From the NCBI GenBank assembly GCA_035556715.1, contig DATMER010000028.1, positions 124,001-188,000 on the forward strand: a stretch of 64,000 nucleotides of DNA. Reading direction: 5' to 3'. Shown piece after piece: positions 8,091-17,755 of the stretch. The notes beneath the pieces were generated by a model. That model was not told the origin of the DNA, made no database searches, and saw only the letters and a program-made list of their open reading frames with translations. The DNA is from DATMER01 sp035556715 (GTDB lineage: Bacteria; Acidobacteriota; Thermoanaerobaculia; Multivoradales; UBA5704). Positions within the stretch are counted from its first letter, which is position 1, and every line of letters begins with the position of its first letter. The position numbers and the translations under genes are program-made.

Positions 8091-9962
8091 ATGTGGACGA
8101 TGCCGCTGATCGTGACCGGGATGCACCGCTCAGGCACGTCGCTGGTCGCCTCCGTGGCGGCCGCGGCCGGCGTGGATATGGGCGAGCGGCTGCTCGCGGC
8201 CGACCAGGCCAACCCTCAGGGCTATTTCGAAGACATCGGCTTCCTCTCCCTGCAGCAGCGGATGCTCACGGACTCCACGCCCGCGGACGACGGCGGACAC
8301 CGTGACTGGGGGTGGACCGAGCACGAGCGGCTGGACCGGAAGCGGTTCCCGCTCTACCGGGAGGCGGCTCGCGCCCTGATCGAGGCTCATCGCCGTCCGG
8401 GGAGGCCCTGGGGGTGGAAGGACCCGCGGACCACGCTCGCCCTCGATTTCTGGGACGGGCTCCTGGAGGATGCCCGCTACCTGCTCGTCTACCGCTATCC
8501 CTGGGACGTGGCCGACTCGATGCAGCGGCTGGGCGCCGAGGTCTTCCTCCGCAACCCCGAGTACGCGCACCGGATCTGGGCCTTCTACAACCGCCACGTC
8601 CTCGACTTCCACCGGCGCCACCGGGAGCGCTCGCTCCTGGTCAGCGTCAATGCCTTGATGCGCGATCCCGGGCGCTTCCGGGCCCTCCTCGCGGAGCGGC
8701 TCGGTCTCGATCTCGCGGAGGAGCGGCTGCGGGAGATCGTGGGAGCGGGCCAGCTGCGGACTACCGGCGGCGCCGACCCCCTGGTCGGACTGGTGGCGGC
8801 GACCTCCCCGGGATCGGTGCGGCTGCTGGCTGACCTCGACGCCGAGGCCGACCTGCCGTCCTCCGGCCTCTGGGAGACCCACCGCATGCCGCAGCGCCGG
8901 GCGCTCTCCACCCCCGGCGCTGCGCCGGTCCGCCTCTCGGTAATCGTCCCTTGCTTCAACCATGGAGAGCTCCTGGTCGAGGCGGTGGCCAGCGCCGAGC
9001 GCAGCATCGCCGAGCCCTACGAGCTGATCGTGATCGATGACGGCTCGCGGCAGCCGCGGACCCTGGAGGTGCTTGCCGCGCTGGAGGCGGCCGGCTACTT
9101 CGTGGTGCACCAGGAGAACCGGGGCCTCTCCGCCGCGCGCAATCGGGGCATCGAGCTGGCGACCGGCTCCTATATCCTGCCGCTCGACTCCGACAACCGG
9201 CTCCTCCCAGGATTCCCGGAGACGGCGATGCGCGTGCTCGACCAGGATCCGCGGGTGGGGGTGGTCTATGGCGACCGGTTCGAGCTCGGCCTGCGCTCGG
9301 GACTGGTCCAGGTCCCGGAGTTCGACATCGACCTGCTCCTGACGGGCAACTTCATCGACGCCTGCACCGTGATCCGCAAGAGCGCGTGGTCCGAGTGCGG
9401 GGGCTTCGACTGCGCCATGCCCTTCCAGTGCTGGGAGGACTGGGAGCTCTGGATCTCTGCGGCCGAGCGCGGCTGGCGCTTCCATCACCTGCCTGGGGCT
9501 GCGTTCGAGTACAGGGTGCGCCCCCGGTCGATGAGCTCGCCCTGCGCCACCCCCGAGGTCGGGCAGCCCCAGCAGCGTTACATCGTCGAAAAACACCGCG
9601 ACCTTTACCTGCGGCGCCTGCCGCAGCTCCTGATGAAGATACAGGCCATCCAGCGCGAATCGCGGAGCCTTCTCGACGAGGCCGAGCGGCTGCGGGAGAA
9701 CCGTGCGGAAGAGCTGAAGGCGCTCGCCGAGGAGCGGGACCGCGTCGCCATCCAACTTACCGAGGCCATCCGCGAGCGGGAGGCGCTGGACGCCGAGCGC
9801 GACCGGTTGCTCGCGGACCAGGAGCGCCTGCAGACCGAGCGGGACCTGCTCTACCATGAGCTGGAGTCTTGGCGGGAGCGCGTGGCGTTCATGGAGGAGA
9901 CCTCAGCGTGGCGGTGGCGCGGACGCTGGATCCGGCTCTGGAGTACCTGGCGGCGCTCGTGA
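8091..9962 (+). CDS. Sulfotransferase-family domain fused to GT2 glycosyltransferase, coiled-coil tail
   Basis: 623 residues, ATG start. Residues about 5-20 (LIVTGMHRSGTSLVASV) are the PAPS-binding P-loop of sulfotransferases; the WGWKDPRTTLALDFW segment and the YPWDVADSMQRLG stretch fit the same domain. From about residue 280 a GT2 domain follows (VRLSVIVPCFNHGELLVEAV, VIDDGSRQPRTLEVL, ILPLDSDNRL, CWEDWELWISAAERGW). Residues about 520-610 form a coiled coil ending ETSAWRWRGRWIRLW. The enzyme could both glycosylate and sulfate one glycan, or the first domain may only be structurally related; the sequence alone does not decide. Confidence 0.85.
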   Translation: MWTMPLIVTGMHRSGTSLVASVAAAAGVDMGERLLAADQANPQGYFEDIGFLSLQQRMLTDSTPADDGGHRDWGWTEHERLDRKRFPLYREAARALIEAHRRPGRPWGWKDPRTTLALDFWDGLLEDARYLLVYRYPWDVADSMQRLGAEVFLRNPEYAHRIWAFYNRHVLDFHRRHRERSLLVSVNALMRDPGRFRALLAERLGLDLAEERLREIVGAGQLRTTGGADPLVGLVAATSPGSVRLLADLDAEADLPSSGLWETHRMPQRRALSTPGAAPVRLSVIVPCFNHGELLVEAVASAERSIAEPYELIVIDDGSRQPRTLEVLAALEAAGYFVVHQENRGLSAARNRGIELATGSYILPLDSDNRLLPGFPETAMRVLDQDPRVGVVYGDRFELGLRSGLVQVPEFDIDLLLTGNFIDACTVIRKSAWSECGGFDCAMPFQCWEDWELWISAAERGWRFHHLPGAAFEYRVRPRSMSSPCATPEVGQPQQRYIVEKHRDLYLRRLPQLLMKIQAIQRESRSLLDEAERLRENRAEELKALAEERDRVAIQLTEAIREREALDAERDRLLADQERLQTERDLLYHELESWRERVAFMEETSAWRWRGRWIRLWSTWRRS

Positions 9963-9974
9963 TCTAGCGGACAA

Positions 9975-10001
9975 CCCTCCTTCCGATCCTGGCAAGGAGG
10001 G
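9975..10001. terminator. Hairpin between convergent genes
   Basis: A perfect 8-bp inverted repeat (CCCTCCTT with AAGGAGGG) with an 11-base loop, followed by CTTTC on the plus strand. It lies between the stop of the sulfotransferase-GT2 gene and the stop of the convergent beta-helix gene, so it could end transcription of both. Confidence 0.55.
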
Positions 10002-10022
10002 CTTTCACGCACCGGAGCTTAT

Positions 10023-10952
10023 CTACTGCTTCGGAATGTCAGCATCGATCACGCCATTGTTGGCGTCGGCGTTCATGACGTCGCCGAAGGTGGCGATGTG
10101 GCCGCCGGCGGAGGTGTTGAAGCCGGTGGTGTTGCCGGCGACCATGCAGTCGCTGACCCGGATCGTGGCGAGACCGAGGTCCGCCTTTACGCCGTTCACA
10201 TTGCCGATCGCGGCGCAATCGTCGAGATTCAGGGTCGACGCCAAGGCGCTCCCGACGGCGAGGAAGCCGGCAGTGGTGTTCCCGGCAGCCGTGGTGTCCT
10301 TGGCCGTTACCCTGCTGTTGTCCTCGACGCGGAGACCGACGTTGCTGTTCCTCAGTTGGGTGTTCTCGATCATGCCCACGGCCGATACGTTGACACCCGG
10401 CTTGATGCGGATGCCGCCGCTATTAATGCCCGCGTTGTTGCGGATGATCGAGTTGCTGACGTGGAGCTGGGCGGTGTGGGTCGTAACGCTCGTGGGGGCG
10501 AAGTCGATACCGAACTGAGTGAAGCGGTTGATCGTGCAGTTCTCGACGTGGACGGAGCCGGCCGACAGCACCCTGATCCCGGAGAGGCCCGTTCCGAGGC
10601 CCTCAAAGTCGAGCCCGCGGAGAACCACGATGCCAGTGTTCCCTGCATTGACGATGATGGCGTTGGTGCCCGACACGAGCACGCCGGCCTCGAAACCTTC
10701 GGAGGAGATCGTGATGGACTTGGTGATGGTCACCCCGCCGAAGCCGCCCGGATCGAGGACGTTGATCTCACCTCCGGTCGCGGTCTTCGAGATAGCGCCA
10801 GCGAAGGTCTTGCAGGGCGCCGTGCGGCTGCAGGGGTTGGCGTCGTCGCCGACTCCCGAGACCCAGGTGCGGGTCGCCTGCGCGTGCAGGACGGAGCCGT
10901 TGATCGCGAGAGCAGCGACGATGACAAAGATTCGGTTGGTCCAGCTTCTCAT
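10023..10952 (-). CDS. Secreted right-handed beta-helix protein
   Basis: 309 residues, ATG start. Signal peptide about residues 1-25, cleaved near VLHAQA. The mature start RTWVSGVGDDANPCS followed by APCKTFAGAISKT is characteristic of a widespread bacterial parallel beta-helix (pectin-lyase-like) family. After it come repeated short strands such as GIRVLSAGSVHVENCTI and GLRVEDNSRVTAKDTT. No acidic pectate-lyase active-site cluster was recognised, so a structural or surface-binding role is more likely than lyase activity. Monocistronic; it converges on the sulfotransferase-GT2 gene. Confidence 0.75.
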   Translation of the reverse strand: MRSWTNRIFVIVAALAINGSVLHAQATRTWVSGVGDDANPCSRTAPCKTFAGAISKTATGGEINVLDPGGFGGVTITKSITISSEGFEAGVLVSGTNAIIVNAGNTGIVVLRGLDFEGLGTGLSGIRVLSAGSVHVENCTINRFTQFGIDFAPTSVTTHTAQLHVSNSIIRNNAGINSGGIRIKPGVNVSAVGMIENTQLRNSNVGLRVEDNSRVTAKDTTAAGNTTAGFLAVGSALASTLNLDDCAAIGNVNGVKADLGLATIRVSDCMVAGNTTGFNTSAGGHIATFGDVMNADANNGVIDADIPKQ

Positions 10953-11051
10953 TTCCCTTTTCCTCTCTTAAGGACAATCGATTGCTGTATAAGCAGCGAC
11001 GCAGATATACCGGTGGTTCCTAACAACGATAAGCCCCGGAGCGCAGGGACG

Positions 11052-13763
11052 TCAATAGGGCGATGGGAGCGCCGGCTTCGTTACAGTAATATCCGGCAGG
11101 ATCTCGAGCCGGGCGACCGGGAGGGAGCGGCTCACTTCGACAGACCCGCTTCCGGAGCGGAGGAACCAGAGCATCGGCTCGACCCGGAGCTGCTCGGTCG
11201 GGTGGAGCCGCCACCAGGCGATGCCGCCTTCGAAAGACCTCGCCTGCTTGTCGAAGCAGCAGGTCTCCGGCGCGGTGGGCCGGCCGTCGATCGCGCCGGC
11301 CGCCGAGCGGTCGCCGAGGTCGAGCTCCAGGGTGCCTCTCTGCACCCGCGTCCCGGGCTGGAAATCGAGGCTCCAGACTCCGAACTGCCCCCCCTTCTCT
11401 TCTCCGATGTGGTAGCTGAGCCGGTAGACGCGCTGCTCGCCCCGCGGCCGCAGGAGGACCGCGTCGAGCCGCACCCGGTGGCCGTCGAGGATCTGCTGCT
11501 CCACGTAGGCAGCTCCCTCCGGTAGGGGGGAGGTCTCCACGCAGGCCCCCGCCTGCCCGGTGACGGCCCCCAGCACCTGGACATCAGCGAGCAGCGCGTC
11601 GCCTTCCGTGTGGCTGACGACGAAGCGGCCGGAGCCAGCGGCACCGGCGCATGCCAGGTCGAGGTCGACGAGCCAGCCGCCGGGGGGGAGATCCACCGGC
11701 GCGCCAAGCCCCTGGACGGCCAAACGCGCTCCGGTACCGGCGCTGAAGACCCGCATCTGGACGGTCCGGGGCGTACCCGCCCCCAGCGAGAGATCCCGCG
11801 CCTCCGCGCCCAGGGAGACCGCGGCTGTCGCCGGGGTGCCGCGCCCGGCGGCGATGGCGAGCGCCACGGCCTCGCCCTGCGGCCAGCGGCGCCCCCAGAA
11901 CGTGCTCGCCATGGCCGAGTCGCGCCGCATCCTGAGCTCGTAGCGCCGGTTGCCCCACAGGCGGACGTAGCTCCCGGGGTCGTACCAGGGCTCGCCAGCG
12001 GCCCCGCGCCGCTCCTCCAGGTCGACCAGCGCGTACCGGAAGAAGGCGCCGGCCTCGCCCGGGGTTTCCACGTGGATGATCCAGAGGCGGTCACGGTAGC
12101 GGACCTTGTGGTCCCGCAGCAGGTAGCCGAGCCAGTGCGGGCGCAGACCCGAGGAGAGATCGAGGAGGAGCCAGTCGTCCGGGCCGAGCCGGGAGGCCGA
12201 TTGCGCGGCTTCGATCAGCTCCCGGTCGACGGGGACCCGGTCCTCCGGGACCCGGACCTCCAGGACGTAGGACTGGGTCCACAGGGAGCACTTGACGTTG
12301 ATCCCCAGGAGCAGGAGCCCCGCCAGAGCGGCGAGCCAACGCTTGGACCGGTACCGCCAGAGCGCGGCGAGGCCCGCCGCGAGGAGCGCCACCACCTGCG
12401 GCGCCAGGGCCGAGACCGACTTGTACCAGCCGTATGGGTAGCCGTCGGGAGGGTTGATCCCCCATCGCTGCTGGGCGGCCAGGGCGAGGCCGGTCAGGAG
12501 CAGGACGGCGGCGGCCATGCGGGCGCGCGGCCTCAGGTGCCACCACCCGAAGAGCGCCAGCGCGGCGAGCCCCAGGCCGAACACGTTCAGCAGCGCGAGA
12601 GGATTGCGCTCCAGGCCCCCGCCATAGGCGGCATCCGCGTGGGCCACCAGGCCGAAGACCTCGATGAAGGGCGGGAAGACGAGGATGTTGCCCGTGCCCG
12701 CGCTCTGGATCCTATCCGGGTCGAGGACCTGCGAGAAGAAGCCGAGCTCGCGGACGGAACGGACGAGGGCGACGCCGTTCCAGGCCGCGGCGCAGGCCGA
12801 TGCCCCCAGCCACCAGAGGGCGGCCCGCCCCAGGTTGCGCCCGAGGCCCGGACGCGACAGCCAGGCAACACCCCAGAAGGCCAGGACCCCGGCGAGGGTG
12901 TAGGCCGCGTAGACAGGGTAGATCGAGATCAGCGCGCTCAGGAGCACGCCGGCGAGGGCCGCCGTCCGCCAGTCCGGCCGGCGCTGCCCCTCGACAGCGA
13001 AGGCGAGCACCACGGGAATGAGGCTGGTCGCAACGGCCTGGGAGAGGAAGTTGTCGTAGACCGGCCAGAGGAGGAGGTTGTGGCTCCCCGCCAGCAGCGC
13101 GGCGAAGAGGGCCGCGCGCCGGGGGAGCCGCAGGCCGGTGCGCGCCCAGGCGAACACGGCGACAGAGGTCAGGGCGAAGAACAGCGCCGCCACGGCGGTG
13201 AGCAGCTCGTAGCTGCGCCGCCCGGTGAGCAGGCCGAGCAGGCCGGTGAATTGGACGTCGCCGAGGCGGATGAGCTCGATCTGGCCCATCACCCAACCGA
13301 GCCAGGGCTTGCCGGGCGAAAGATTGTTCCGGAAGGGTAGAGCATCCTGGAGGTACTCGGAGCGGACCGCGTAAGAGATACCGTCCACGGTCGCGCCCAG
13401 GGTCGTGAGGTAGCCGAGCTTGAAGAGGGGGACGGCCGCGAGCAGGAAGGCGAGGAGGCCGGCCGCGAGGGCCGGCGCCGAGCCGCGGGGGGAGCTGCGG
13501 AGCCGCCGGTCCGCCAGGATCAAGATCCAGCCGGCGGCGGCGATCGCCACGACCGGCCAGCGCAAGTGGCGCAGCGTCCCGCCCAGGGAGCCGGCCCAGT
13601 GGCACAGCGCCGAGATCAGCGAGAGACCCAGGAAGGGGGCCACCAGCGGCAGCAGGGGCTGGAGGCGCCGCGGCAGGAGCAGGCGCGCCAGGGGGATTCC
13701 GCACCCCCACAGCAGCCCGGCCGCTATCGCCGCAATGACGAGGACGTCGAAGAGAACCACCAT
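11052..13763 (-). CDS. Large polytopic membrane protein, GT-C-like, with long extracytoplasmic C-terminus
   Basis: 903 residues, ATG start. Roughly twelve hydrophobic helices occupy residues 1-490, including VLIAAIAAGLLWG at the start; residues about 125-170 contain VDGISYAVRSEYL, which could form an outer loop. The last 400 residues are soluble and beta-rich, with segments such as RRYELRMRRDSAM and GGWLVDLDLACAGAAG. The architecture resembles membrane glycosyltransferases with carbohydrate-binding C-terminal domains, but no diagnostic DD/DE motif is clear, so the assignment is by architecture and context. It lies between the beta-helix gene and the FG-GAP protein gene. Confidence 0.6.
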   Translation of the reverse strand: MVVLFDVLVIAAIAAGLLWGCGIPLARLLLPRRLQPLLPLVAPFLGLSLISALCHWAGSLGGTLRHLRWPVVAIAAAGWILILADRRLRSSPRGSAPALAAGLLAFLLAAVPLFKLGYLTTLGATVDGISYAVRSEYLQDALPFRNNLSPGKPWLGWVMGQIELIRLGDVQFTGLLGLLTGRRSYELLTAVAALFFALTSVAVFAWARTGLRLPRRAALFAALLAGSHNLLLWPVYDNFLSQAVATSLIPVVLAFAVEGQRRPDWRTAALAGVLLSALISIYPVYAAYTLAGVLAFWGVAWLSRPGLGRNLGRAALWWLGASACAAAWNGVALVRSVRELGFFSQVLDPDRIQSAGTGNILVFPPFIEVFGLVAHADAAYGGGLERNPLALLNVFGLGLAALALFGWWHLRPRARMAAAVLLLTGLALAAQQRWGINPPDGYPYGWYKSVSALAPQVVALLAAGLAALWRYRSKRWLAALAGLLLLGINVKCSLWTQSYVLEVRVPEDRVPVDRELIEAAQSASRLGPDDWLLLDLSSGLRPHWLGYLLRDHKVRYRDRLWIIHVETPGEAGAFFRYALVDLEERRGAAGEPWYDPGSYVRLWGNRRYELRMRRDSAMASTFWGRRWPQGEAVALAIAAGRGTPATAAVSLGAEARDLSLGAGTPRTVQMRVFSAGTGARLAVQGLGAPVDLPPGGWLVDLDLACAGAAGSGRFVVSHTEGDALLADVQVLGAVTGQAGACVETSPLPEGAAYVEQQILDGHRVRLDAVLLRPRGEQRVYRLSYHIGEEKGGQFGVWSLDFQPGTRVQRGTLELDLGDRSAAGAIDGRPTAPETCCFDKQARSFEGGIAWWRLHPTEQLRVEPMLWFLRSGSGSVEVSRSLPVARLEILPDITVTKPALPSPY

Positions 13764-13808
13764 TCCGGTACTGTGCGCACTCTAGCACGCAGCACGAAAC
13801 GGGGTCCT

Positions 13809-15722
13809 CTACTCGAAGTATCCGTTGACGTCGATGACCAGGTGGACGGTCCCCGAGCCGGTGATGGAGGGAGTGGCGGTCAGCACCCCTCCGGCCCCCA
13901 GCTCCAGGAGCGCGTTGTTGGCCCGCGTCTGCCCGGCGCTGAAGTTGATGCCGCTGGCCTGGGTCGGCGGGCAGCCGGGGGAGAAGCGGATGTTGCCTCC
14001 GCCCGTGGGGCTCACCACGGTGACGTTGAGCGACAGGGCCCGGGCCATGGCGGGGACGCCGCAGACGCCGGTCAGGACGAAGCTGCGCCCGACTCCCGAG
14101 GCGAGGGCCGGTCCCCCCCGCGGCCCCACGGCGTTGCGCGTGTCCACGAGGCGGCAGGGCGTGAGGGTGTGGAGGTCGAGCGGCGGCGTCTCGCCGGGGC
14201 AGCCTGCGCAGGCGCCGGTACCCGGCGCCGTGCCGCGCCGGTCCGCGCTGCGGCGGAAGAAGCCCCAGGGCGGCGTCGAGGTGCGGTTGACGGGGTTCCA
14301 GGCCTGGACCACGGTGATTGTCTGGGTGGGGAAGTCCCGCGCCGAGACCACCAGGATCTCGATCTTGTTGTCCGAGGCGTCGGTCTCCAGGTCGGTCACG
14401 GCCACCGCGGAAATGGAGTCCTGGGTCATGAGGTTCGGCTTCGCCGGATCGTCCGGGAAGTTGTCGGTCTCGGTGAGCTGCGCGCCCGCCAGGTTGAAGA
14501 TCGCCACTTCGCCGTTGGTGGGCACCAGGATCTCGAGGGCCGTGTCGCCCAGGACGTCGGCCACGACCGGCTCGGCGCCGCTGAGGCTCTGGTTGAAGAA
14601 GTCGCGGATCACGGTGGAGAAGATCTGGCTGCCGTTGCCCTGGAAGGCGTAGAGGCGGAACTGGGTGCTGGAGCGGGTGTTGTCCGCGGTCACCACCACC
14701 TCCAGCTGGGGGTCGCCGTCCAGGTTGGCGAGCGCGGGGGAGGTATGGACCTGGCCGGTGACCGCCACCGGCCAGCCCGGCACGGCCGAGCCGTCGCACT
14801 TCCAGGCGTAGACCCTCTCCAGCCGGTTGGGGAAGAAGGTCCCGGTGCCATGGACGATCTCCGGCTTGCCGTCGCCGTCGATGTCGCCCACGGCCGGCGA
14901 GCTGCTGACCACCTGGTCGATCTCCTTGGGGAAGCCCGGCAGCTCGGTGCCGTTGGCGCGCAGGACCCGGAGCCGGCCGCCGTTGGTCATGAAGTAATCG
15001 GTGCCGATGATGATGTCCAGGTTGCCGTCGCCGTCCATGTCGTGGAGGGACGGGGACGAGAACACCGTGTCCTGCATGTCCTTGGGCCAGACCCCGGGGG
15101 CATGCGACTGCCCGTTCTCGCCGTTGACCACATAGAGCTTGTGGTCGAGCGCCCCGAACACCACCTCCACCGCGCCGTCGCCGTCGATGTCGCCGATGGC
15201 GGGGGTGGACATGACCGGGTCGCGCAGGCCGTTGGCCGGGCCCGGAGTGACGTCGGAGGTCTGCACCTCCCAGAGCTGATCGCCTTCGACGTTGAACGCC
15301 CTCACCCCACCGTGGCCGAGCCCCTGCGTCGACACCGAGCCGAAGCCCACCACGATGTCGGGCTCGCTGTCGCCGTCCAGGTCGCCGACTGCGGGGCTGG
15401 AGTAGACGTGGTTGGGGAGCTGCTTGGGCCAGCCGGGCGCCGTGCTCCAGGTGCCGTTGCCGTTGCGCCTGACCACGTACAGCTTGCCGTTGCGCAGGCC
15501 GAAGACCAGGGACTTGTAGCCCGGGGTGAGACCGAGGTCGGCGGCCACGATGTGGCTGCCCACGGCGGCGGCCTCGTCCGCGGTCTGGCCGGGGAGCTCG
15601 ACGGGGAAACCGGGCTTGACCGGAGGGGCGTTCTGGCCCGCGGCGAGCGCCGGCAGGAGGAGCAGGAGAATGCCTGCCAGGCCGGTCGCGCCGGCGCGGT
15701 GCTTCCGAATCTTGATGGACAT
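13809..15722 (-). CDS. Secreted FG-GAP/VCBS propeller protein with C-terminal PCRxxDTR...DVNGYF module
   Basis: 637 residues from ATG 15722 (an in-frame TTG lies 12 bp upstream). Signal peptide about residues 1-29. Residues about 60-420 carry at least six VCBS/FG-GAP repeats with calcium-binding cores such as GDLDGDSEPDIVVGF, GDIDGDGAVEVVFG and HDMDGDGNLDIIIG, as in integrin-like beta-propellers. The last 130 residues form the module LTPCRLVDTRNAVG ... CGVPAMARALSLNVTVV ... LVIDVNGYFE. The combination suggests a surface or secreted protein whose propeller is displayed or retained by the shared module. No enzymatic motif is visible. Confidence 0.82.
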   Translation of the reverse strand: MSIKIRKHRAGATGLAGILLLLLPALAAGQNAPPVKPGFPVELPGQTADEAAAVGSHIVAADLGLTPGYKSLVFGLRNGKLYVVRRNGNGTWSTAPGWPKQLPNHVYSSPAVGDLDGDSEPDIVVGFGSVSTQGLGHGGVRAFNVEGDQLWEVQTSDVTPGPANGLRDPVMSTPAIGDIDGDGAVEVVFGALDHKLYVVNGENGQSHAPGVWPKDMQDTVFSSPSLHDMDGDGNLDIIIGTDYFMTNGGRLRVLRANGTELPGFPKEIDQVVSSSPAVGDIDGDGKPEIVHGTGTFFPNRLERVYAWKCDGSAVPGWPVAVTGQVHTSPALANLDGDPQLEVVVTADNTRSSTQFRLYAFQGNGSQIFSTVIRDFFNQSLSGAEPVVADVLGDTALEILVPTNGEVAIFNLAGAQLTETDNFPDDPAKPNLMTQDSISAVAVTDLETDASDNKIEILVVSARDFPTQTITVVQAWNPVNRTSTPPWGFFRRSADRRGTAPGTGACAGCPGETPPLDLHTLTPCRLVDTRNAVGPRGGPALASGVGRSFVLTGVCGVPAMARALSLNVTVVSPTGGGNIRFSPGCPPTQASGINFSAGQTRANNALLELGAGGVLTATPSITGSGTVHLVIDVNGYFE

Positions 15723-15751
15723 ATCCTGGGACAAGTATAGCAGGAACGCTT

Positions 15752-17755
15752 TTATTCCGGGGGCATCTCGCAGCCGGCGGTAACGACCTGGACCGAGAGG
15801 TCGCGCGGGTCGAACGAGCCGGGGAGCAGGGCGGACGGCTGCCAGGTGCGGTCGCTCTCCAGCACGAGCCGCACGCGGCGGCCGTTGCCGAAGCGGGTCA
15901 GGAAGGGGACGGCGTCGAGGACGTAGAGGTTGGCCGGTGCCTGTTTCACTTCGATCATCCCCACCGGGACCGGGATGCCGGAAACATCGTCCACGGCGGT
16001 CACCTGGATGTTCAGGGGCAGGGCCTCGGGCACCGTTGCGAGGATGAAGATCATCCTGCGCGCGGCCAGGGTCAGGCGCAGCTCGCCGCGCCCCGACATC
16101 CAGCGGTAGCCGCCCGGCTCCCAGTCGTGGAACCCGCTCGCCACGACCTCGGGCTGCGGCCCCTGGCGGAAATCGGCGAGCGGGGTGGTGCTGGCGTCCT
16201 CCAGCCGGCCGTCGCGGATCGCGAGGTAGGGGAGGGGGGCGCCGATCTCCCGCGCCCAGGCGTCGAGCACCGGGTTGAGGATGCGGGCGTCGCGCTCGCC
16301 CACCCTGTCCTTGGCGAGGCGCAGCCGCGCGCCCGGGCCGCGGCCCAGCACGTGGAGCAGGACGCGGGTCGTGACGTGGCCGTTGTGGACGTCCGGGAAC
16401 CAGAGCGAGGTGTCCGGGACCTCGAGCGGCGGGGAGCCCGGAGGGAGGTCGCGGGCCGCGGCTTCCAGGAGCTCGGCGAGGCGCCCGAGCTGCTCGAACC
16501 GGGTCTCATGGGCCTGGTAGACGTCGAACGGGATGCGGCGAAGCAGGGCGCGGCGGTGGAGCAGGAGCTCGGAGCCCAGGCCGGCAACCACGAGCAGCAG
16601 CAGGGCCGCACGGTAGCGGCGAGGCCAGCCCTTCAGATGCCCGGCCACCGAGAAGGCCACGGCCCCGGCCAGCAGAGAGACCGGGACGAGCAGGGTGAAG
16701 AAGTAACGGTCCGCGTCATAGAGCTCCCAGTAGCTCGTGCGCCAGCGGCCGAGGCCGACCAGGCCCACGACTCCCAGCGGGCCGATGGCCAGGAGCGCCG
16801 CGATCCCGGCCAGGCGGGGGGCGCCGCGGTGCCAGAGGCCGAGGAGGAGCGCGGTGACCGGCGCGGCGACGGCGAGGCCGAGGACCGCGCCGAGGATCGC
16901 GGTGCGCACGCCGGGATCGGAAGCGGCGACCGGGACGCCGGGAAAGAACAGCCGGAACGGCGCGACGAGCAGGAGGAAGGCGGAGCGGGGGATGCCCTGC
17001 CAGAGGTTCAGGGATACCCGCGGGCCGAAGGTCTGCGTGTAGAGGTACGAGGCCAGGCCCGCCACCGACACCATGGCCACGACGCAGAAGATGGAGAACA
17101 GCCCCACGGGCCGGCGCGGCTTCCCGTGCCGCCGCCGCTCGTACTCGTCCAGGGCCAGGGGGAGCGCGGCAAGGGGGGCGAGCGTGCTCTCGGTGAAGAG
17201 CGCCGCGACCAGGGCCGCGCCCGCGATCAGGCGGGCGTTGCGCACCCCCAGCCGGTCGCGCCAGGCCAGGGCCAGCAGGCCGCCGGTCAGGAGGGCCATG
17301 GCGAACGGCACGGTGGCCCCCGACGGGAACCAGACCCACATGGAGGAGAACCCGGAGGCCCCCACGTAGGTGATGCCCGCGGCCAGGCCGGCCGCGGCCG
17401 ATCCGGTGTAGCGCCGGGCCAGGAGGCCGAGGAAGAGCGCCGAGGCCGCGTGGGTCATCAGGACGAGCAGGCGGTAGGGGAACGCGTCGATGCCGAAGAG
17501 CTTCAGGCTGGCGTGCAGGACGAGCCGGAAGCCGGTGATGATGTGCTCCCCCTGGGGGCGCAGCAGGAGGGCCGCGAACCCGCGCTCGCCTGCCATGGTG
17601 TCCGCGGCCTGGTTGATGTAGTCGATGTCGTCGTAGGCCCAGGAGGAGCCCAGGGTCGGGAAGTAGAACAGCAGGGCGAGGGCGAACACCGTGGCGCCCA
17701 GGAGGAGGGCGAACGGCCCCGTGCGCATGCCCGGTATTGCGGTCGGCGCCGTCAT
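15752..17755 (-). CDS. Polytopic membrane protein, probable GT-C glycosyltransferase
   Basis: 667 residues. Start ATG 17755 forms an ATGA overlap with the upstream stop, preferred to the much longer reading frame. After the first helix comes WAYDDIDYINQAADTM, placing an acidic DD pair in the first extracytoplasmic loop as in GT-C enzymes. About ten more helices follow to residue 440, then a soluble domain rich in beta strands. It ends a four-gene operon with a polyprenol-phosphate sugar synthase (17752-18480), which could make its donor. Acceptor unknown. Confidence 0.72.
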   Translation of the reverse strand: MTAPTAIPGMRTGPFALLLGATVFALALLFYFPTLGSSWAYDDIDYINQAADTMAGERGFAALLLRPQGEHIITGFRLVLHASLKLFGIDAFPYRLLVLMTHAASALFLGLLARRYTGSAAAGLAAGITYVGASGFSSMWVWFPSGATVPFAMALLTGGLLALAWRDRLGVRNARLIAGAALVAALFTESTLAPLAALPLALDEYERRRHGKPRRPVGLFSIFCVVAMVSVAGLASYLYTQTFGPRVSLNLWQGIPRSAFLLLVAPFRLFFPGVPVAASDPGVRTAILGAVLGLAVAAPVTALLLGLWHRGAPRLAGIAALLAIGPLGVVGLVGLGRWRTSYWELYDADRYFFTLLVPVSLLAGAVAFSVAGHLKGWPRRYRAALLLLVVAGLGSELLLHRRALLRRIPFDVYQAHETRFEQLGRLAELLEAAARDLPPGSPPLEVPDTSLWFPDVHNGHVTTRVLLHVLGRGPGARLRLAKDRVGERDARILNPVLDAWAREIGAPLPYLAIRDGRLEDASTTPLADFRQGPQPEVVASGFHDWEPGGYRWMSGRGELRLTLAARRMIFILATVPEALPLNIQVTAVDDVSGIPVPVGMIEVKQAPANLYVLDAVPFLTRFGNGRRVRLVLESDRTWQPSALLPGSFDPRDLSVQVVTAGCEMPPE

